A DNA stretch of 64,000 bases, from contig NZ_FCOB02000018.1 of NCBI RefSeq assembly GCF_001545075.1, forward strand, positions 106,387-170,386. Direction: 5' to 3'. The notes beneath the pieces were generated by a model that did no database searches, had not been told where the DNA came from, and was given only the letters and a program-made list of their open reading frames with translations. Both the position numbers and the translations under genes were made by a program. This stretch comes from Caballeronia ptereochthonis. Its GTDB lineage: Bacteria; Pseudomonadota; Gammaproteobacteria; Burkholderiales; Burkholderiaceae. Positions 24,894 to 33,716 of the stretch are shown piece by piece. The first letter of the stretch is position 1. The number at the start of each line of letters is the position of its first letter.

Positions 24894-26111
24894 TCATTGC
24901 AGCGCCTCTTCCACCAGTTCGATCCAGTGCCGCACGCCCGTGCGTCCAGCGCCCGCGAGATGCGTCTGACAGCCGATATTCGCCGTGACGATCAGCTCGG
25001 GCGCGCCGCTTTCGAGCGCATCCATCTTGCGGTCGCGCAATTGCGTCGATAGCGCCGGCTGCGTGATGGAATACGTGCCCGCGGAGCCGCAGCACAGATG
25101 CGCGTCGGGCACCGGGGCGAGGTCGTAGCCGAGCCTCGTCAGAATCGCCTCCACCGCGCCGCCGAGCTTTTGCGCATGCTGAAGCGTGCAGGGGCAATGA
25201 AACGCGATGCGGCGTCGTTCGGCGGATCCGAGTGCATCGAGCGGCTCGGCCTGAATCACTTCGACGAGATCGCGCGCCAGTTCGCTCACGCGCGCGGCCT
25301 TGCGGGCATACCGCGGATCGTCGCGCAGCAAATGGCCGTATTCCTTGACGAACGCACCGCAACCGCTCGCGGTCTGCACGATGGCCTCCGCGCCAGCTTC
25401 GATGGCGGGCCACCAGGCGTCGATGTTGCGCCGCGCGCGCATGAGCCCGGCCTCCTGCGCGTTCAGATGGTAATCGGTCGCGCCGCAGCATCCGGCCTGC
25501 GGCGCATCGCTCACGCTGATGCCGAGCCGGTCCAGTACCCGCGCGGCCGCCGCATTCGTATTCGGCGACAAGGAGGGCTGCACGCAGCCTTCGAGCATCA
25601 GCACACGGCGCGCGTGGCGCGCGGGCGGCCTCGCCTTGGCCGCTATCGGGCGTGCGGGAATTTTCTGCCGCAGCGCGGCCGGCAAAACGGGGCGCGCGAG
25701 ACGACCCGCCTTCAGAAGCGCGTCGAATACGGCGGGGCGTGGAATGACCCGGCGCAAGCCGTTGCGCAGCATGCGTTCGCCGGCGGGGCGCTGCACGCGG
25801 CGCTCCAGTTCCGCCCTGCCGATATCGAGCAGCGCGTGATAAGTGACGCCGGAAGGGCACGTCGTTTCGCAATTGCGGCATGTCAGGCAGCGGTCGAGGT
25901 GCAACTGCGTCTTCTCGGTGACCGGCTCGCCTTCCAGCATCTGCTTGATGAGATAGATGCGCCCACGCGGGCCGTCGAGCTCGTTGCCCAACAACTGGTA
26001 GGTCGGGCAGGTGGCGTTGCAGAACCCGCAATGCACGCACGAACGCAGAATGTCTTCGGCTTCCTTTGCGCGCGCGAGCGTCCTGGCTTCGTCGCTGAGA
26101 TTCGTTTGCAT
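24894..26111 (-). CDS. glcF: Glycolate oxidase iron-sulfur subunit
   Basis: A 405-residue subunit passing electrons from the GlcDE flavoproteins to the respiratory chain. It has two 4Fe-4S motifs, CVHCGFCNATCP near residue 25 and CLTCRNCETTCPSG near residue 75, then two cysteine-rich CCG-type domains (GCCGATDYHL and CCGSAGTYSI). It is the last gene of glcD-glcE-glcF, 21 bases after glcE. It ends convergently, 45 bases from the epimerase stop. Confidence 0.94.
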   Translation of the reverse strand: MQTNLSDEARTLARAKEAEDILRSCVHCGFCNATCPTYQLLGNELDGPRGRIYLIKQMLEGEPVTEKTQLHLDRCLTCRNCETTCPSGVTYHALLDIGRAELERRVQRPAGERMLRNGLRRVIPRPAVFDALLKAGRLARPVLPAALRQKIPARPIAAKARPPARHARRVLMLEGCVQPSLSPNTNAAAARVLDRLGISVSDAPQAGCCGATDYHLNAQEAGLMRARRNIDAWWPAIEAGAEAIVQTASGCGAFVKEYGHLLRDDPRYARKAARVSELARDLVEVIQAEPLDALGSAERRRIAFHCPCTLQHAQKLGGAVEAILTRLGYDLAPVPDAHLCCGSAGTYSITQPALSTQLRDRKMDALESGAPELIVTANIGCQTHLAGAGRTGVRHWIELVEEALQ

Positions 26112-26132
26112 GGCTTGTGCGTATCGGTGGCG

Positions 26133-27200
26133 TCAGTAATCGGCGTACATCCGGCCCGGATTGAACACACCGTGCGGATCGAGGCGTTGCTTGAGCTGCT
26201 GGTGAAAGCGCATGAGCGGCGCCGCGAGCGGATGGAACGGATCGGCCGTGACATTCGGCGTGAAGCACGTCGCATGACCGCCCGCCGCGCTCGCGATGCC
26301 GCGAATGGTCGCCGCGCTCGCATCGCTCTTGAGCCAGCGTTGCGCGCCGGCCCAGTCGAGCATGACCGCGCCGGGCAGATCGACGAGAGGCGCGCTGTTG
26401 GGGAGGGACAGACGCCAGAGCGGGCGCTCATCGTCGAAGAAGGCGAGACGCCGTTCGCGCAATTCGGCCCAGAACGTCTCCTCGAGATGCTCGCCGCCGA
26501 TGCGATCCGACGCTGCATGCACCGAGCCGGTACCGCCTTCCAGACGCACGTGCAGGCGGCCATCGATATGACATGCGGCGCTGACGGGCAACGCGGCCCT
26601 TCGCCATGACGAAAGCTCGCGCATCGCTTCGCTCGCTTCCAGTTCGAGTGTGACGCTCATCGTTTCGCGCGGCTTCGGAAGCACCTTCAGCGAGACTTCG
26701 GTGAGGAGCCCGAGACAGCCGAAGCTGCCGCTCATCAGACGCGACACGTCGTAGCCCGCGACGTTCTTCATCACCTGGCCGCCGAAGCGCAGGTGCTTGC
26801 CTTCGCCGGTGACGATGCGGCAGCCCAGGAGGAAATCGCGTACCGAGCCAGCCCAGGGACGGCGCGGACCCGAGAGACCCGTCGCGACCACCCCGCCGAT
26901 CGTCGCCGATTCGCCGCAGGCCGGCGGTTCACAGGGCAGCATCTGACCGGCTTCGTCGAGCAACGCGTTCAGCTCGGCGAGCGGCGTACCGGCACGCGCG
27001 GTGATGACAAGCTCGCTCGGGTCATAGCTCACGACGCCGCGATGCGAGCGCGTGTCGATCGCCTCGCCTTCGACGAGCCTGCCGAGAAACGCCTTGCTGT
27101 CGCCGCCGCGAATGCGCAACGGCTGCTTGCGCGCGATTGCGCCTTGCACTTGATCGACGAGGCGCGCGCTATCGTCGAGGGAGATGAGGTCGCGTCGCAT
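26133..27200 (-). CDS. glcE: Glycolate oxidase FAD-binding subunit
   Basis: A 355-residue FAD-binding protein, the second flavin subunit of glycolate oxidase. It shows RIRGGDSKAFLG, GVVSYDPSELVITARAGT, GATIGG-type segment ESATIGGVVATGLSGPRRPW, and KNVAGYDVSRLMSGS. The ATG at 27200 shares its first base with the glcD stop (TGATG), so the subunits are coupled in translation. Together with GlcD and GlcF it oxidises glycolate to glyoxylate at the membrane. Confidence 0.93.
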   Translation of the reverse strand: MRRDLISLDDSARLVDQVQGAIARKQPLRIRGGDSKAFLGRLVEGEAIDTRSHRGVVSYDPSELVITARAGTPLAELNALLDEAGQMLPCEPPACGESATIGGVVATGLSGPRRPWAGSVRDFLLGCRIVTGEGKHLRFGGQVMKNVAGYDVSRLMSGSFGCLGLLTEVSLKVLPKPRETMSVTLELEASEAMRELSSWRRAALPVSAACHIDGRLHVRLEGGTGSVHAASDRIGGEHLEETFWAELRERRLAFFDDERPLWRLSLPNSAPLVDLPGAVMLDWAGAQRWLKSDASAATIRGIASAAGGHATCFTPNVTADPFHPLAAPLMRFHQQLKQRLDPHGVFNPGRMYADY

Positions 27201-28699
27201 CAGAAGCGCTCCAGTTCGGGATGAGGCAACGCGCCGTGATGCACGTGCATCGCGCCGAACTCCGCGCAGCGATGCAGCGTCGGCACGTTCTTGCCGGGGT
27301 TCAGCAAACCCGAGGGATCGAATGCGGCCTTGACGGCATGAAAGAAGGTCAGCTCGTCGCCGTTGAACTGCGCGCACATCTGGTTGATCTTCTCGCGGCC
27401 GACGCCATGTTCGCCCGTGATGCTGCCGCCCACCGCGACACACAACTCCAGGATGCGCGCGCCGATCGCTTCGGCGCGGTCCATTTCGCCGGGCGCGTTG
27501 GCGTCGAAGAGAATCAGCGGATGCATGTTGCCGTCGCCCGCGTGGAACACGTTGGCGACGCGCAGCCCGTATTGCTCCGAGAGGTTCGCGATGCCGCGCA
27601 ACACGCGCGACAGCTCGCGCCGCGGAATCGTCCCGTCCATGCAGTAGTAGTCCGGCGAGATGCGGCCCACGGCGGGAAACGCGTTCTTGCGGCCCGCCCA
27701 GAAGCGTTGCCGTTCCGCTTCGTTCACGGCGAGGCGGATATCGGTCGCGCCTGCGCTGCGAAGGAGCGCTTCGACGCGCGCGCAGTCTTCTTCGACGTCG
27801 GATTCCGCGCCGTCGACTTCGCACAGGAGCAGCGCCTCGGCGTCCACGGGATAGCCCGCGTGAATGAAGTCCTCGGCGGCGCGGATCGCGAGGTTGTCCA
27901 TCATTTCGAGGCCGCCGGGAATCACCCCCGCCGCGATGATTTGCCCGACCGCATCGCCGGCTTTCTCGATGTCGTCGAAACTGGCGAGCAGCACTTTCGC
28001 GCTTTGCGGCCTGGTCAGGAGCTTGACGGTCACTTCGACCACGACGCCCAGCATGCCTTCCGATCCGGTGATGAGCGCGAGCAGATCGAAGCCGGGCGAG
28101 TCGAGCGCTTCGGAGCCGAGCGTGAGGCGCTCGCCGTCGATCGTGACGATCTCCACGCGAAGTATGTTGTGCACCGTGAGCCCGTACTTGAGGCAATGCA
28201 CGCCGCCCGCGTTCTCCGCGACATTGCCGCCGATCGAGCATGCGATCTGCGACGAGGGATCGGGTGCGTAGTACAGCCCGTGGGGTGCGGCGGCCTGCGA
28301 GATCGCGAGATTGCGCACGCCCGGCTGCACGCGTGCGATGCATGCCTCGGGATCGATTTCGAGGATGCGGTTGAAGCGCGACATCACGAGCAGGATGCCC
28401 TTTTCTAGCGGCAGGGCGCCGCCGGAAAGACCGGTGCCCGCGCCGCGCGCGACCACCGGCACGCCATGCGCATTCGCATATTTCAGGAGCGCCTGAACTT
28501 CGTCGATGGTGCCGGGCAGGGCGACGAGCATCGGCGTGATGCGATAGGCGGAAAGCCCGTCGCATTCGAAGGGCCGCAGGTCCTCTTTCGAATGCAGAAG
28601 CTGAAGCTCGGGAAGCAGCGCCTGCAGGTCGCGCACGATCGCGGCCTTGTCGTGATCGCGCAGGGGACCGTCGAGCTTTTCGTCGTAGGCGTAGGTCAT
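27200..28699 (-). CDS. glcD: Glycolate oxidase subunit GlcD
   Basis: A 499-residue FAD-linked oxidase of normal family length. Motifs include RGAGTGLSGGALP for FAD, GGNVAENAGGVHCLKYG, GSEGMLGVVVEVTV, and C-terminal HAGDGNMHPLILFD and ITGEHGVGREK, the substrate and metal region. It is first in glcDEF and divergent from an FCD-type regulator, with an operator between them. Confidence 0.95.
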   Translation of the reverse strand: MTYAYDEKLDGPLRDHDKAAIVRDLQALLPELQLLHSKEDLRPFECDGLSAYRITPMLVALPGTIDEVQALLKYANAHGVPVVARGAGTGLSGGALPLEKGILLVMSRFNRILEIDPEACIARVQPGVRNLAISQAAAPHGLYYAPDPSSQIACSIGGNVAENAGGVHCLKYGLTVHNILRVEIVTIDGERLTLGSEALDSPGFDLLALITGSEGMLGVVVEVTVKLLTRPQSAKVLLASFDDIEKAGDAVGQIIAAGVIPGGLEMMDNLAIRAAEDFIHAGYPVDAEALLLCEVDGAESDVEEDCARVEALLRSAGATDIRLAVNEAERQRFWAGRKNAFPAVGRISPDYYCMDGTIPRRELSRVLRGIANLSEQYGLRVANVFHAGDGNMHPLILFDANAPGEMDRAEAIGARILELCVAVGGSITGEHGVGREKINQMCAQFNGDELTFFHAVKAAFDPSGLLNPGKNVPTLHRCAEFGAMHVHHGALPHPELERF

Positions 28700-28789
28700 G
28701 CGGTGTCTCCGGTGGGGCGCGGAATCGTGCCCACGTGTGTTTTTCTGCGATTCTTCCGGGTCGGGCCGGCCGTGTCGATGATTTTCCAG

Positions 28790-28802
28790 CTGGTATTACC
28801 AG
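28790..28802. promoter_or_regulatory. FadR/GntR-type operator 1
   Basis: CTGGTATTACCAG is a perfect inverted repeat containing TGGTATTACCA, the TGGTnnnACCA pattern bound by FadR/LldR/GlcC-type regulators. It lies upstream of glcD. Confidence 0.75.
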
Positions 28803-28899
28803 TTTTTTGGACGCGCTCGTTCGATCAATGTGCGCTGAAAGCGGATAGAAGCGCGTCGGACGGAAGCGAATCGATTCTCGGCGTGCTACCATCCAATGG

Positions 28900-28910
28900 T
28901 GGTAATACCA
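28900..28910. promoter_or_regulatory. FadR/GntR-type operator 2
   Basis: TGGTAATACCA is a perfect inverted repeat of the same pattern, centred 109 bases from operator 1. It lies just upstream of the preferred start of the regulator gene and overlaps the alternative ATG at 28896. Confidence 0.72.
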
Positions 28911-28922
28911 GTGGTGACCGTG

Positions 28923-29687
28923 ATGAAAGAGGCGGAAGAGAGCAAGCGGAAACTGGCGGACGTAGTCGTCGAGCGCATCGAGGCGTTGATCGTCGACGGC
29001 GTGCTCAAGGTGGGGCAGACGCTTCCGTCCGAGCGGCGGCTGACGGATAAGCTCGGCGTGTCGCGCACCGCATTGCGCGAAGGACTGAAAGTCCTGCGGG
29101 CCAGGGGCCTGATCGAAACCGCGCAAGGCAAGGGCTCCGTCGTCGCCAGGCTGACGGCCGAACCCGCGCAATCGCCGATGATGCATCTGCTCGGATCACA
29201 ACCGCGCACGCTCTATGACCTGCTGGAAGTGCGCGAGATGCTGGAAGCGGAGGCGGCGCGCCTCGCCGCGCTGCGCGGCACGGCGGCCGATCACATCATG
29301 ATCCGGCGGCGCTACGAAGAGCTCGTCGCCGCCGATTCGCACGAAACCGACGCATCGACGCATGCCCGGCTCGATCACGCCTTCCATCTGGCGATCTGCG
29401 AGGCGTCGCACAATCCGGTGCTGGTGCACACGCTCGGCATGTTGAACGATCTGATGCTGAGTTCGGTGTTCGCGTCGGTGAACAATCTCTATCACCGCGA
29501 GCCGCAGAAGCGCGTAATCGACCGGCAGCACGCGCGGCTCTACAACGCGGTGACGGGCAGGCTGCCGGAGCAGGCGCGCCGCGCGGCGGGCCAGCACATC
29601 AAGAGCGTGCGCGAGAGTCTCGCCGAGATCGAGCAGGAGGAGGAGCGGCTCGTGCGTTCGACGCTGCGCCTGGAAGGATGGGCTTGA
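28923..29687 (+). CDS. GntR/FadR-family (FCD) transcriptional regulator, probable glycolate regulator
   Basis: A 254-residue regulator with an N-terminal winged helix (LPSERRLTDKLGVSRTALRE near residue 40) and a C-terminal all-helical FCD ligand domain with the usual metal-binding His and Asp (DHAFHLAI, QHARLYNAV). It is divergent from glcDEF, as glcC and lldR are. Two start codons are possible: ATG 28923 (used here) and ATG 28896, which lies within four bases of operator 2. Neither has a strong Shine-Dalgarno. Ligand likely glycolate or a related 2-hydroxy acid. Confidence 0.87.
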   Translation: MKEAEESKRKLADVVVERIEALIVDGVLKVGQTLPSERRLTDKLGVSRTALREGLKVLRARGLIETAQGKGSVVARLTAEPAQSPMMHLLGSQPRTLYDLLEVREMLEAEAARLAALRGTAADHIMIRRRYEELVAADSHETDASTHARLDHAFHLAICEASHNPVLVHTLGMLNDLMLSSVFASVNNLYHREPQKRVIDRQHARLYNAVTGRLPEQARRAAGQHIKSVRESLAEIEQEEERLVRSTLRLEGWA

Positions 29688-29699
29688 TAACCGGGGCTC

Positions 29700-30302
29700 T
29701 CATGGCGCGAGCCAGCCGCGGTCGATCGGCCACGCAAGGAGCTTGCGATAGAGCGCGATCAATATGCGCATCAACGCATCGCCTGCTCGAACCCAGAGCG
29801 GCTCGATAAGCACATAGGCCACGCAGGCAACGCCGACGGCGCCGATCATGTCGAACGGAAAATGCACGCCAATGCGCACACGCGCCCATGCGATGAGCAC
29901 ACCCGCGAGTGCAACCAGCACACCGCTGCGCCGGAGCCCTGCGAGCAGGAACGTCAGCGCGATGCTCGCGAACACCGTCGCGTGATCGCTGGGAAAGGAG
30001 GGGTCCGGCACGTGCTCTGTGAACGTGTGGCCCAGACCGATCATGAACGGCCGCGGATGCATCCAGACCATGCCGATCAATTGATTGAACCCGAGCGCCA
30101 GCAGCGCGACGCAACAAGCACGAACGGCGGCGGCTCGCTGGCGGCCATCGCCGAACAGCCATAGCAAGGCGAGCAAAACCGGAATCAGATAGATGAAGTC
30201 ATTCGCGATGGTCAATGCGGTTTCGATCTGCCATCGCGGTGTCGCGGGCGTCGCGTTGATCGAAAGAAACAACGCGCGGTTGAACGCTTCAAGTGTATGC
30301 AT
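29700..30302 (-). CDS. PAP2-family phosphatase (undecaprenyl-diphosphatase-like)
   Basis: A 200-residue membrane protein with about five to six hydrophobic segments and the three PAP2 motifs: a first motif around WMHPRPF, FPSDHATVFASI, and RVRIGVHFPFDMIGA. This set matches BcrC/YbjG-type enzymes that remove phosphate from undecaprenyl diphosphate on the periplasmic side. It is a single gene, convergent with the regulator before it. Confidence 0.87.
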   Translation of the reverse strand: MHTLEAFNRALFLSINATPATPRWQIETALTIANDFIYLIPVLLALLWLFGDGRQRAAAVRACCVALLALGFNQLIGMVWMHPRPFMIGLGHTFTEHVPDPSFPSDHATVFASIALTFLLAGLRRSGVLVALAGVLIAWARVRIGVHFPFDMIGAVGVACVAYVLIEPLWVRAGDALMRILIALYRKLLAWPIDRGWLAP

Positions 30303-30362
30303 GCGGCGGTTCGCGGACGACGAGGATTACGGCGATCGTAGCCTGCGAACCTTATGCGAGAC

Positions 30363-30800
30363 TTAGCAGTCCGCCACCGCCGCACGCAAACCCAACAAAT
30401 AACTTTCGACGCCAAATCCGCATATCTGCCCCTGCACGACCTCGGCAAAGACCGAGTGACGCCGAAATGCCTCGCGCGCGTGAATGTTCGACATATGGAT
30501 CTCGACAATCGGACATTCGAGTATCGCGAGCGCATCGCGAATGCCGTAGCTGTAATGCGTCCACGCGCCGGCATTGATGAGCACCGCGTCCCGCCGATCC
30601 TCGAAGGCGCGATGAATGCGTTCGCACATCGCGCCTTCGCTGTTCGTCTGGAACGAATCGAGCGTCACGCCGAGCTCGGCGGCAAGCGCCTGCAAGCGCT
30701 CATCGATTTGCGCGAGCGTGATCGTGCCGTACTGCACCGGATCGCGCTTGCCGAACATGTTGTGATTCACTCCATGCAGCATCAGGACTTTCTTCGTCAT
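30363..30800 (-). CDS. Type II 3-dehydroquinate dehydratase-like protein, divergent active site
   Basis: A 145-residue protein with the AroQ fold: catalytic Tyr24 in KRDPVQYG, Arg19, Asn76, EIHMSNIHAREAFR with His102, and GFGVESYLLGL. Two conserved loops differ from housekeeping AroQ: the N-terminal INGPNLNLLG becomes LHGVNHNMFG, and NPGAYTHTS becomes NAGAWTHYS. It is the last gene of a six-gene operon with an AroE-like gene, CoA-transferase and MaoC hydratase. It may dehydrate 3-dehydroquinate or a related hydroxy-keto acid. I withhold the symbol aroQ because the loops suggest a specialised paralogue. Confidence 0.82.
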   Translation of the reverse strand: MTKKVLMLHGVNHNMFGKRDPVQYGTITLAQIDERLQALAAELGVTLDSFQTNSEGAMCERIHRAFEDRRDAVLINAGAWTHYSYGIRDALAILECPIVEIHMSNIHAREAFRRHSVFAEVVQGQICGFGVESYLLGLRAAVADC

Positions 30801-30819
30801 ATGCGTATTCCTCAGGCAT

Positions 30820-31644
30820 TCACTCGAGCGGCACCGTGAGACGGTCGATCACCGGGCGCGTATCGGGCCGCACGCCGCGCCACCATGCGAAGGCTTCGGC
30901 CGCCTGTTCGACCAGCATGCCGACGCCATCCGCCACGCCGAGCACACCGGCATTGCGCGCGAGACGCAGAAAAGGCGTGAGCCGCTTGCCATAGGCAAGC
31001 TCGTATGCCGTGCCTTGCGGGCTGAAGACGCCAGGCGCGACGGGCGGAAGTTCGCCGGTCAGGCTCGCCGATGTCGCGTTGACGACGAGATCGAAACTGC
31101 CCATTGCTTCGAGATCGGCATAGCCGCGGGCGCTGAGGGGTACGGACGCCTTCACTTGCGACACCAGGGTCCTGGCCTTGGCGACATCCCGGTTCGCGAT
31201 GACCATTTCCGCTGGCCGCGCCGCAAGAAACGGCAGCAACGCGCCACGCGCTGCACCGCCCGCGCCGAGCATGAGCACGCGCTTGCCCGCAAGCGGCATG
31301 TTCAGATTCACTTCGATATCGCGCAGCAGGCCCACGCCATCGAAGTTCTCGGCCACGATGCGGCCGCTCTCGAACCTGAGCGCATTGGCCGCGCCCGCGA
31401 GCGTGGCGCGCTCGCTGCGCTCGTCGGCCATTGCAAAGGCTTCGAGCTTGAAGGGCGCGGTGATGTTGATGCCCTTCGCCCCGCTCGCGATGAACGCGCG
31501 CACGGTTTGCGCAAAGCCCTCGCGCGGTGCCTCGATGGCTTCGTACGCGATGTCCTGATGCGTCGCTTCCGCAAAAAGCCCGTGAATCAGGGGCGATTTC
31601 GTGTGTCCGATCGGATTTCCGATCACGGCGTAGCGGTCAGTCAT
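30820..31644 (-). CDS. Shikimate dehydrogenase-like protein (AroE family)
   Basis: A 274-residue NAD(P)-dependent dehydrogenase. It has the substrate domain (GHTKSPLIH, ITAPFKLEAF with Lys66, AGAANAL with Asn87, NFDGVG with Asp102) and the cofactor domain (LGAGGAARGA, VNATSASL, VADGVGMLVEQAAEAF). Canonical enzymes have NTDG where this has NFDG, and AGAxNT where this has AGAANA, so the substrate may not be shikimate. The ATG at 31644 overlaps the CoA-transferase stop by eight bases. In context it probably oxidises or reduces a quinate/shikimate-like acid in catabolism. Confidence 0.85.
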   Translation of the reverse strand: MTDRYAVIGNPIGHTKSPLIHGLFAEATHQDIAYEAIEAPREGFAQTVRAFIASGAKGINITAPFKLEAFAMADERSERATLAGAANALRFESGRIVAENFDGVGLLRDIEVNLNMPLAGKRVLMLGAGGAARGALLPFLAARPAEMVIANRDVAKARTLVSQVKASVPLSARGYADLEAMGSFDLVVNATSASLTGELPPVAPGVFSPQGTAYELAYGKRLTPFLRLARNAGVLGVADGVGMLVEQAAEAFAWWRGVRPDTRPVIDRLTVPLE

Positions 31645-32863
31645 GATGGCCTCGCTTCGAATAGAGCACCCCCGCGGCTTGCATCGCGTCGATCTCGGCG
31701 GCGGTGAAGCCGAGGGTGCTCGCGATATCGGCGTTGTGCTGGCCCAGATCGGGCGCAACTTCGCGGATGGTCGTGTCGCAGTCGGAGAAACGGAAGGGCA
31801 GGTTGGGCAAGCGCAACTTGCCATAGCGCGGATGCTCCTGCTCGATCACCATGCCGCGCGCGGCGATCTGCGGATCCGCGAGGACTTCGTCGATGCGCTG
31901 CACCTTCGCGCACGGCACGTCGATGCCATCGAGCAAATCCAGAACCTGCGCGACCGAACGGCTCGCGACCCAAGGCTCGACGACGGAAAGAATCTCCGTG
32001 CGATTCGCATTGCGTCCGTCGAGGCTGTGAAAGCGCGGGTCGGCGGCGAAGCCTTGCGGTCCGCCGTGCGACTCGATCAAAGCGGCGAAGCGCTTCCAGG
32101 CATCGTCGACTTGCGCGGCGATCACGAGATCGCCGTCGGCCGCGCGGAACACGCCGTAGAGCGTGGACGTGGGCATGTCGTGACCCGTCTGCTCGGGCAG
32201 CACGCCCTGCATCGTGTAGCACTGCACCGCATATTCGTGCATCGATACGAGCGTGTCGTAGAGCGCCATGTCGATATGCTGGCCCCGGCCGCTCTTCTCG
32301 CGACCGAGGAGCGCCGCGTTGATGGCCGCCACCGCGTGAATGCCCGTATACATGTCGCCGAGCGAGATGCGCAGCAGCGGGGGGCGCTCGCCGGGCGTGC
32401 CGATCATCTGCATGATGCCGCTCTTTGCTTCCGCGATGAGACCGAAGCCCGCGCGATGCGCATCCGGTCCGCTGTGCCCGTATGCCGAAATCGAGCAGTA
32501 GACGAGCCGCGGATTGCGCGCGCAAAGCGCCTCATAGCCGAGCCCGAGCTTCGTCAGCGCGCCGGGCCGGTAGTTCTCGATGAACACATCCGCGGAATCG
32601 CACAGACGCTGCATGAAGTCCTTGCCGCGCGGGTCTTTCATGTCGACGCTCACGCCGCGCTTGCCCATGTTGAGCTGGAGGAAGTAGCCGCTTTGTTCGT
32701 CGTCGAGAACGGTCGCGTGCTGGCGTCCGGCATCGCCGCTGCCGGGCCGCTCGACCTTGATGACTTCGGCGCCGAGCGCGGCGAGACAGCGGCCCACGTA
32801 CGGACCCGCGAGAAAGTGGCTGTAGTCGACGACGCGTATGCCTTCAAGTGGCCGTGCCTGCAT
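31637..32863 (-). CDS. Class III CoA-transferase (CaiB/BaiF family)
   Basis: A 408-residue family III CoA-transferase, which moves CoA between carboxylic acids. It starts with LEGIRVVDYSHFLAGPYVGR, has ALGAEVIKVERPGSGDAGR for CoA binding, the catalytic Asp in ISLGDMYTGIHAV, and IDMALYDTLVSMHEY. Length is normal. It begins in the MaoC stop (TGATG), so the acid it activates is likely hydrated or dehydrated by that protein. The acid is unknown. Confidence 0.9.
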   Translation of the reverse strand: MQARPLEGIRVVDYSHFLAGPYVGRCLAALGAEVIKVERPGSGDAGRQHATVLDDEQSGYFLQLNMGKRGVSVDMKDPRGKDFMQRLCDSADVFIENYRPGALTKLGLGYEALCARNPRLVYCSISAYGHSGPDAHRAGFGLIAEAKSGIMQMIGTPGERPPLLRISLGDMYTGIHAVAAINAALLGREKSGRGQHIDMALYDTLVSMHEYAVQCYTMQGVLPEQTGHDMPTSTLYGVFRAADGDLVIAAQVDDAWKRFAALIESHGGPQGFAADPRFHSLDGRNANRTEILSVVEPWVASRSVAQVLDLLDGIDVPCAKVQRIDEVLADPQIAARGMVIEQEHPRYGKLRLPNLPFRFSDCDTTIREVAPDLGQHNADIASTLGFTAAEIDAMQAAGVLYSKRGHHD

Positions 32864-33321
32864 CAGAACGCTCCCGGACGGCGCGGCACCATCAGTCGAT
32901 GCTCGCCGCGATGAACGGTCTCGCCGTTCTGGTTGATCAGCTCCGACGGCAGCACGACGATGCCCCAGCCGGGACGGCTCTTGCTCGCGCGCATCGAGCC
33001 CACGCGGAATTTGACGTGCAGCACGTCGTTCACCTTGATCGGCAGAAGGAAGTCCCACGTCCAGCCGAGCGACATGCCCGGCACGAAGCGATAGTCGCTC
33101 TGCGTCTTGAGGCCATCGGCGATCGACAGGCCGAACAGTCCATGCGCGACGATCGAGCCGAAATGGCTCGCGTTGGCGTACTCCTCGTCGACGTGCACAG
33201 GCGTGTGGTCGCCGGTCAACTCCGCATAGGCGAGGATGCGCGCCCGGGTCACGGTATAGGTCGGGCTCACGCACTCGTCGCCTTCACGGGCGTCGTCCCA
33301 GTACTTCTCGATGATCGTCAT
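32863..33321 (-). CDS. MaoC-family hydratase/dehydratase
   Basis: A 152-residue hot-dog-fold protein. The catalytic hydratase segment is visible as AELTGDHTPVHVDEEYA (Asp and His) with IVAHGLFGLSIADGL. It should add or remove water on an acyl-CoA, such as an enoyl- or mesaconyl-type CoA. ATG 33321 is used; the open frame continues upstream over the VOC gene but is out of context there. It sits between the VOC gene (2-base gap) and the CoA-transferase (one-base overlap). Confidence 0.87.
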   Translation of the reverse strand: MTIIEKYWDDAREGDECVSPTYTVTRARILAYAELTGDHTPVHVDEEYANASHFGSIVAHGLFGLSIADGLKTQSDYRFVPGMSLGWTWDFLLPIKVNDVLHVKFRVGSMRASKSRPGWGIVVLPSELINQNGETVHRGEHRLMVPRRPGAF

Positions 33322-33323
33322 GT

Positions 33324-33716
33324 TCACGCCTCCGCGCGCGGGTCGATGGCCAGCGCCCGCGCGACACACGCCGCGGGTCTGGCCTGAATGAATTCGATGG
33401 CGAGGCCATCGGGCAGACGCAGCCAGTTGCGTCCCTGCGGCAACTCGCTCACGCCGTAGCGATGCGCGGCGCTCAACGCCGCCTCGAGGTCCTCGCACAT
33501 CACGCCGAGATGCGCGAGGCGTCCTTCGGGCGCTTCGTATTGCGGATCGTGGATGAACTGCATGCCGCCGAACGTCCAGTACTGGCGCGGCGCTTCGCGC
33601 GTGCCGTCGATTTCGCGCATCGTCATGCCGAGCACGTCCTCGAAAAATCGAATGTGCCAGTGGATGTCCTTCACCCAGATGGCGACATGTTCCAGATAGG
33701 CCTTCGGTGTGCTCAT
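33324..33716 (-). CDS. VOC-superfamily protein (glyoxalase/dioxygenase fold)
   Basis: A 130-residue single-domain VOC protein. It begins YLEHVAIWVKDIHWHIRFFEDVLG, with the metal-binding His near residue 10, has the second half RLAHLGVMCEDLEAALSAAH with a further His, and AIEFIQA with the last Glu. Such proteins act as glyoxalases, epimerases or ring-cleavage enzymes. The ATG overlaps the PanE-like stop by ATGA. A methylmalonyl-CoA-epimerase-like role would suit an operon with CoA enzymes, but is only a guess. Confidence 0.8.
   Translation of the reverse strand: MSTPKAYLEHVAIWVKDIHWHIRFFEDVLGMTMREIDGTREAPRQYWTFGGMQFIHDPQYEAPEGRLAHLGVMCEDLEAALSAAHRYGVSELPQGRNWLRLPDGLAIEFIQARPAACVARALAIDPRAEA

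Noticed and set aside
26133..29186. A frame of more than 1,000 codons on the minus strand covering glcE and extending through glcD
   Set aside because: Only the last 355 codons are glcE. The upstream part lies over glcD in another frame, is Arg-rich and has no motif; GC-rich DNA simply lacks stops there.
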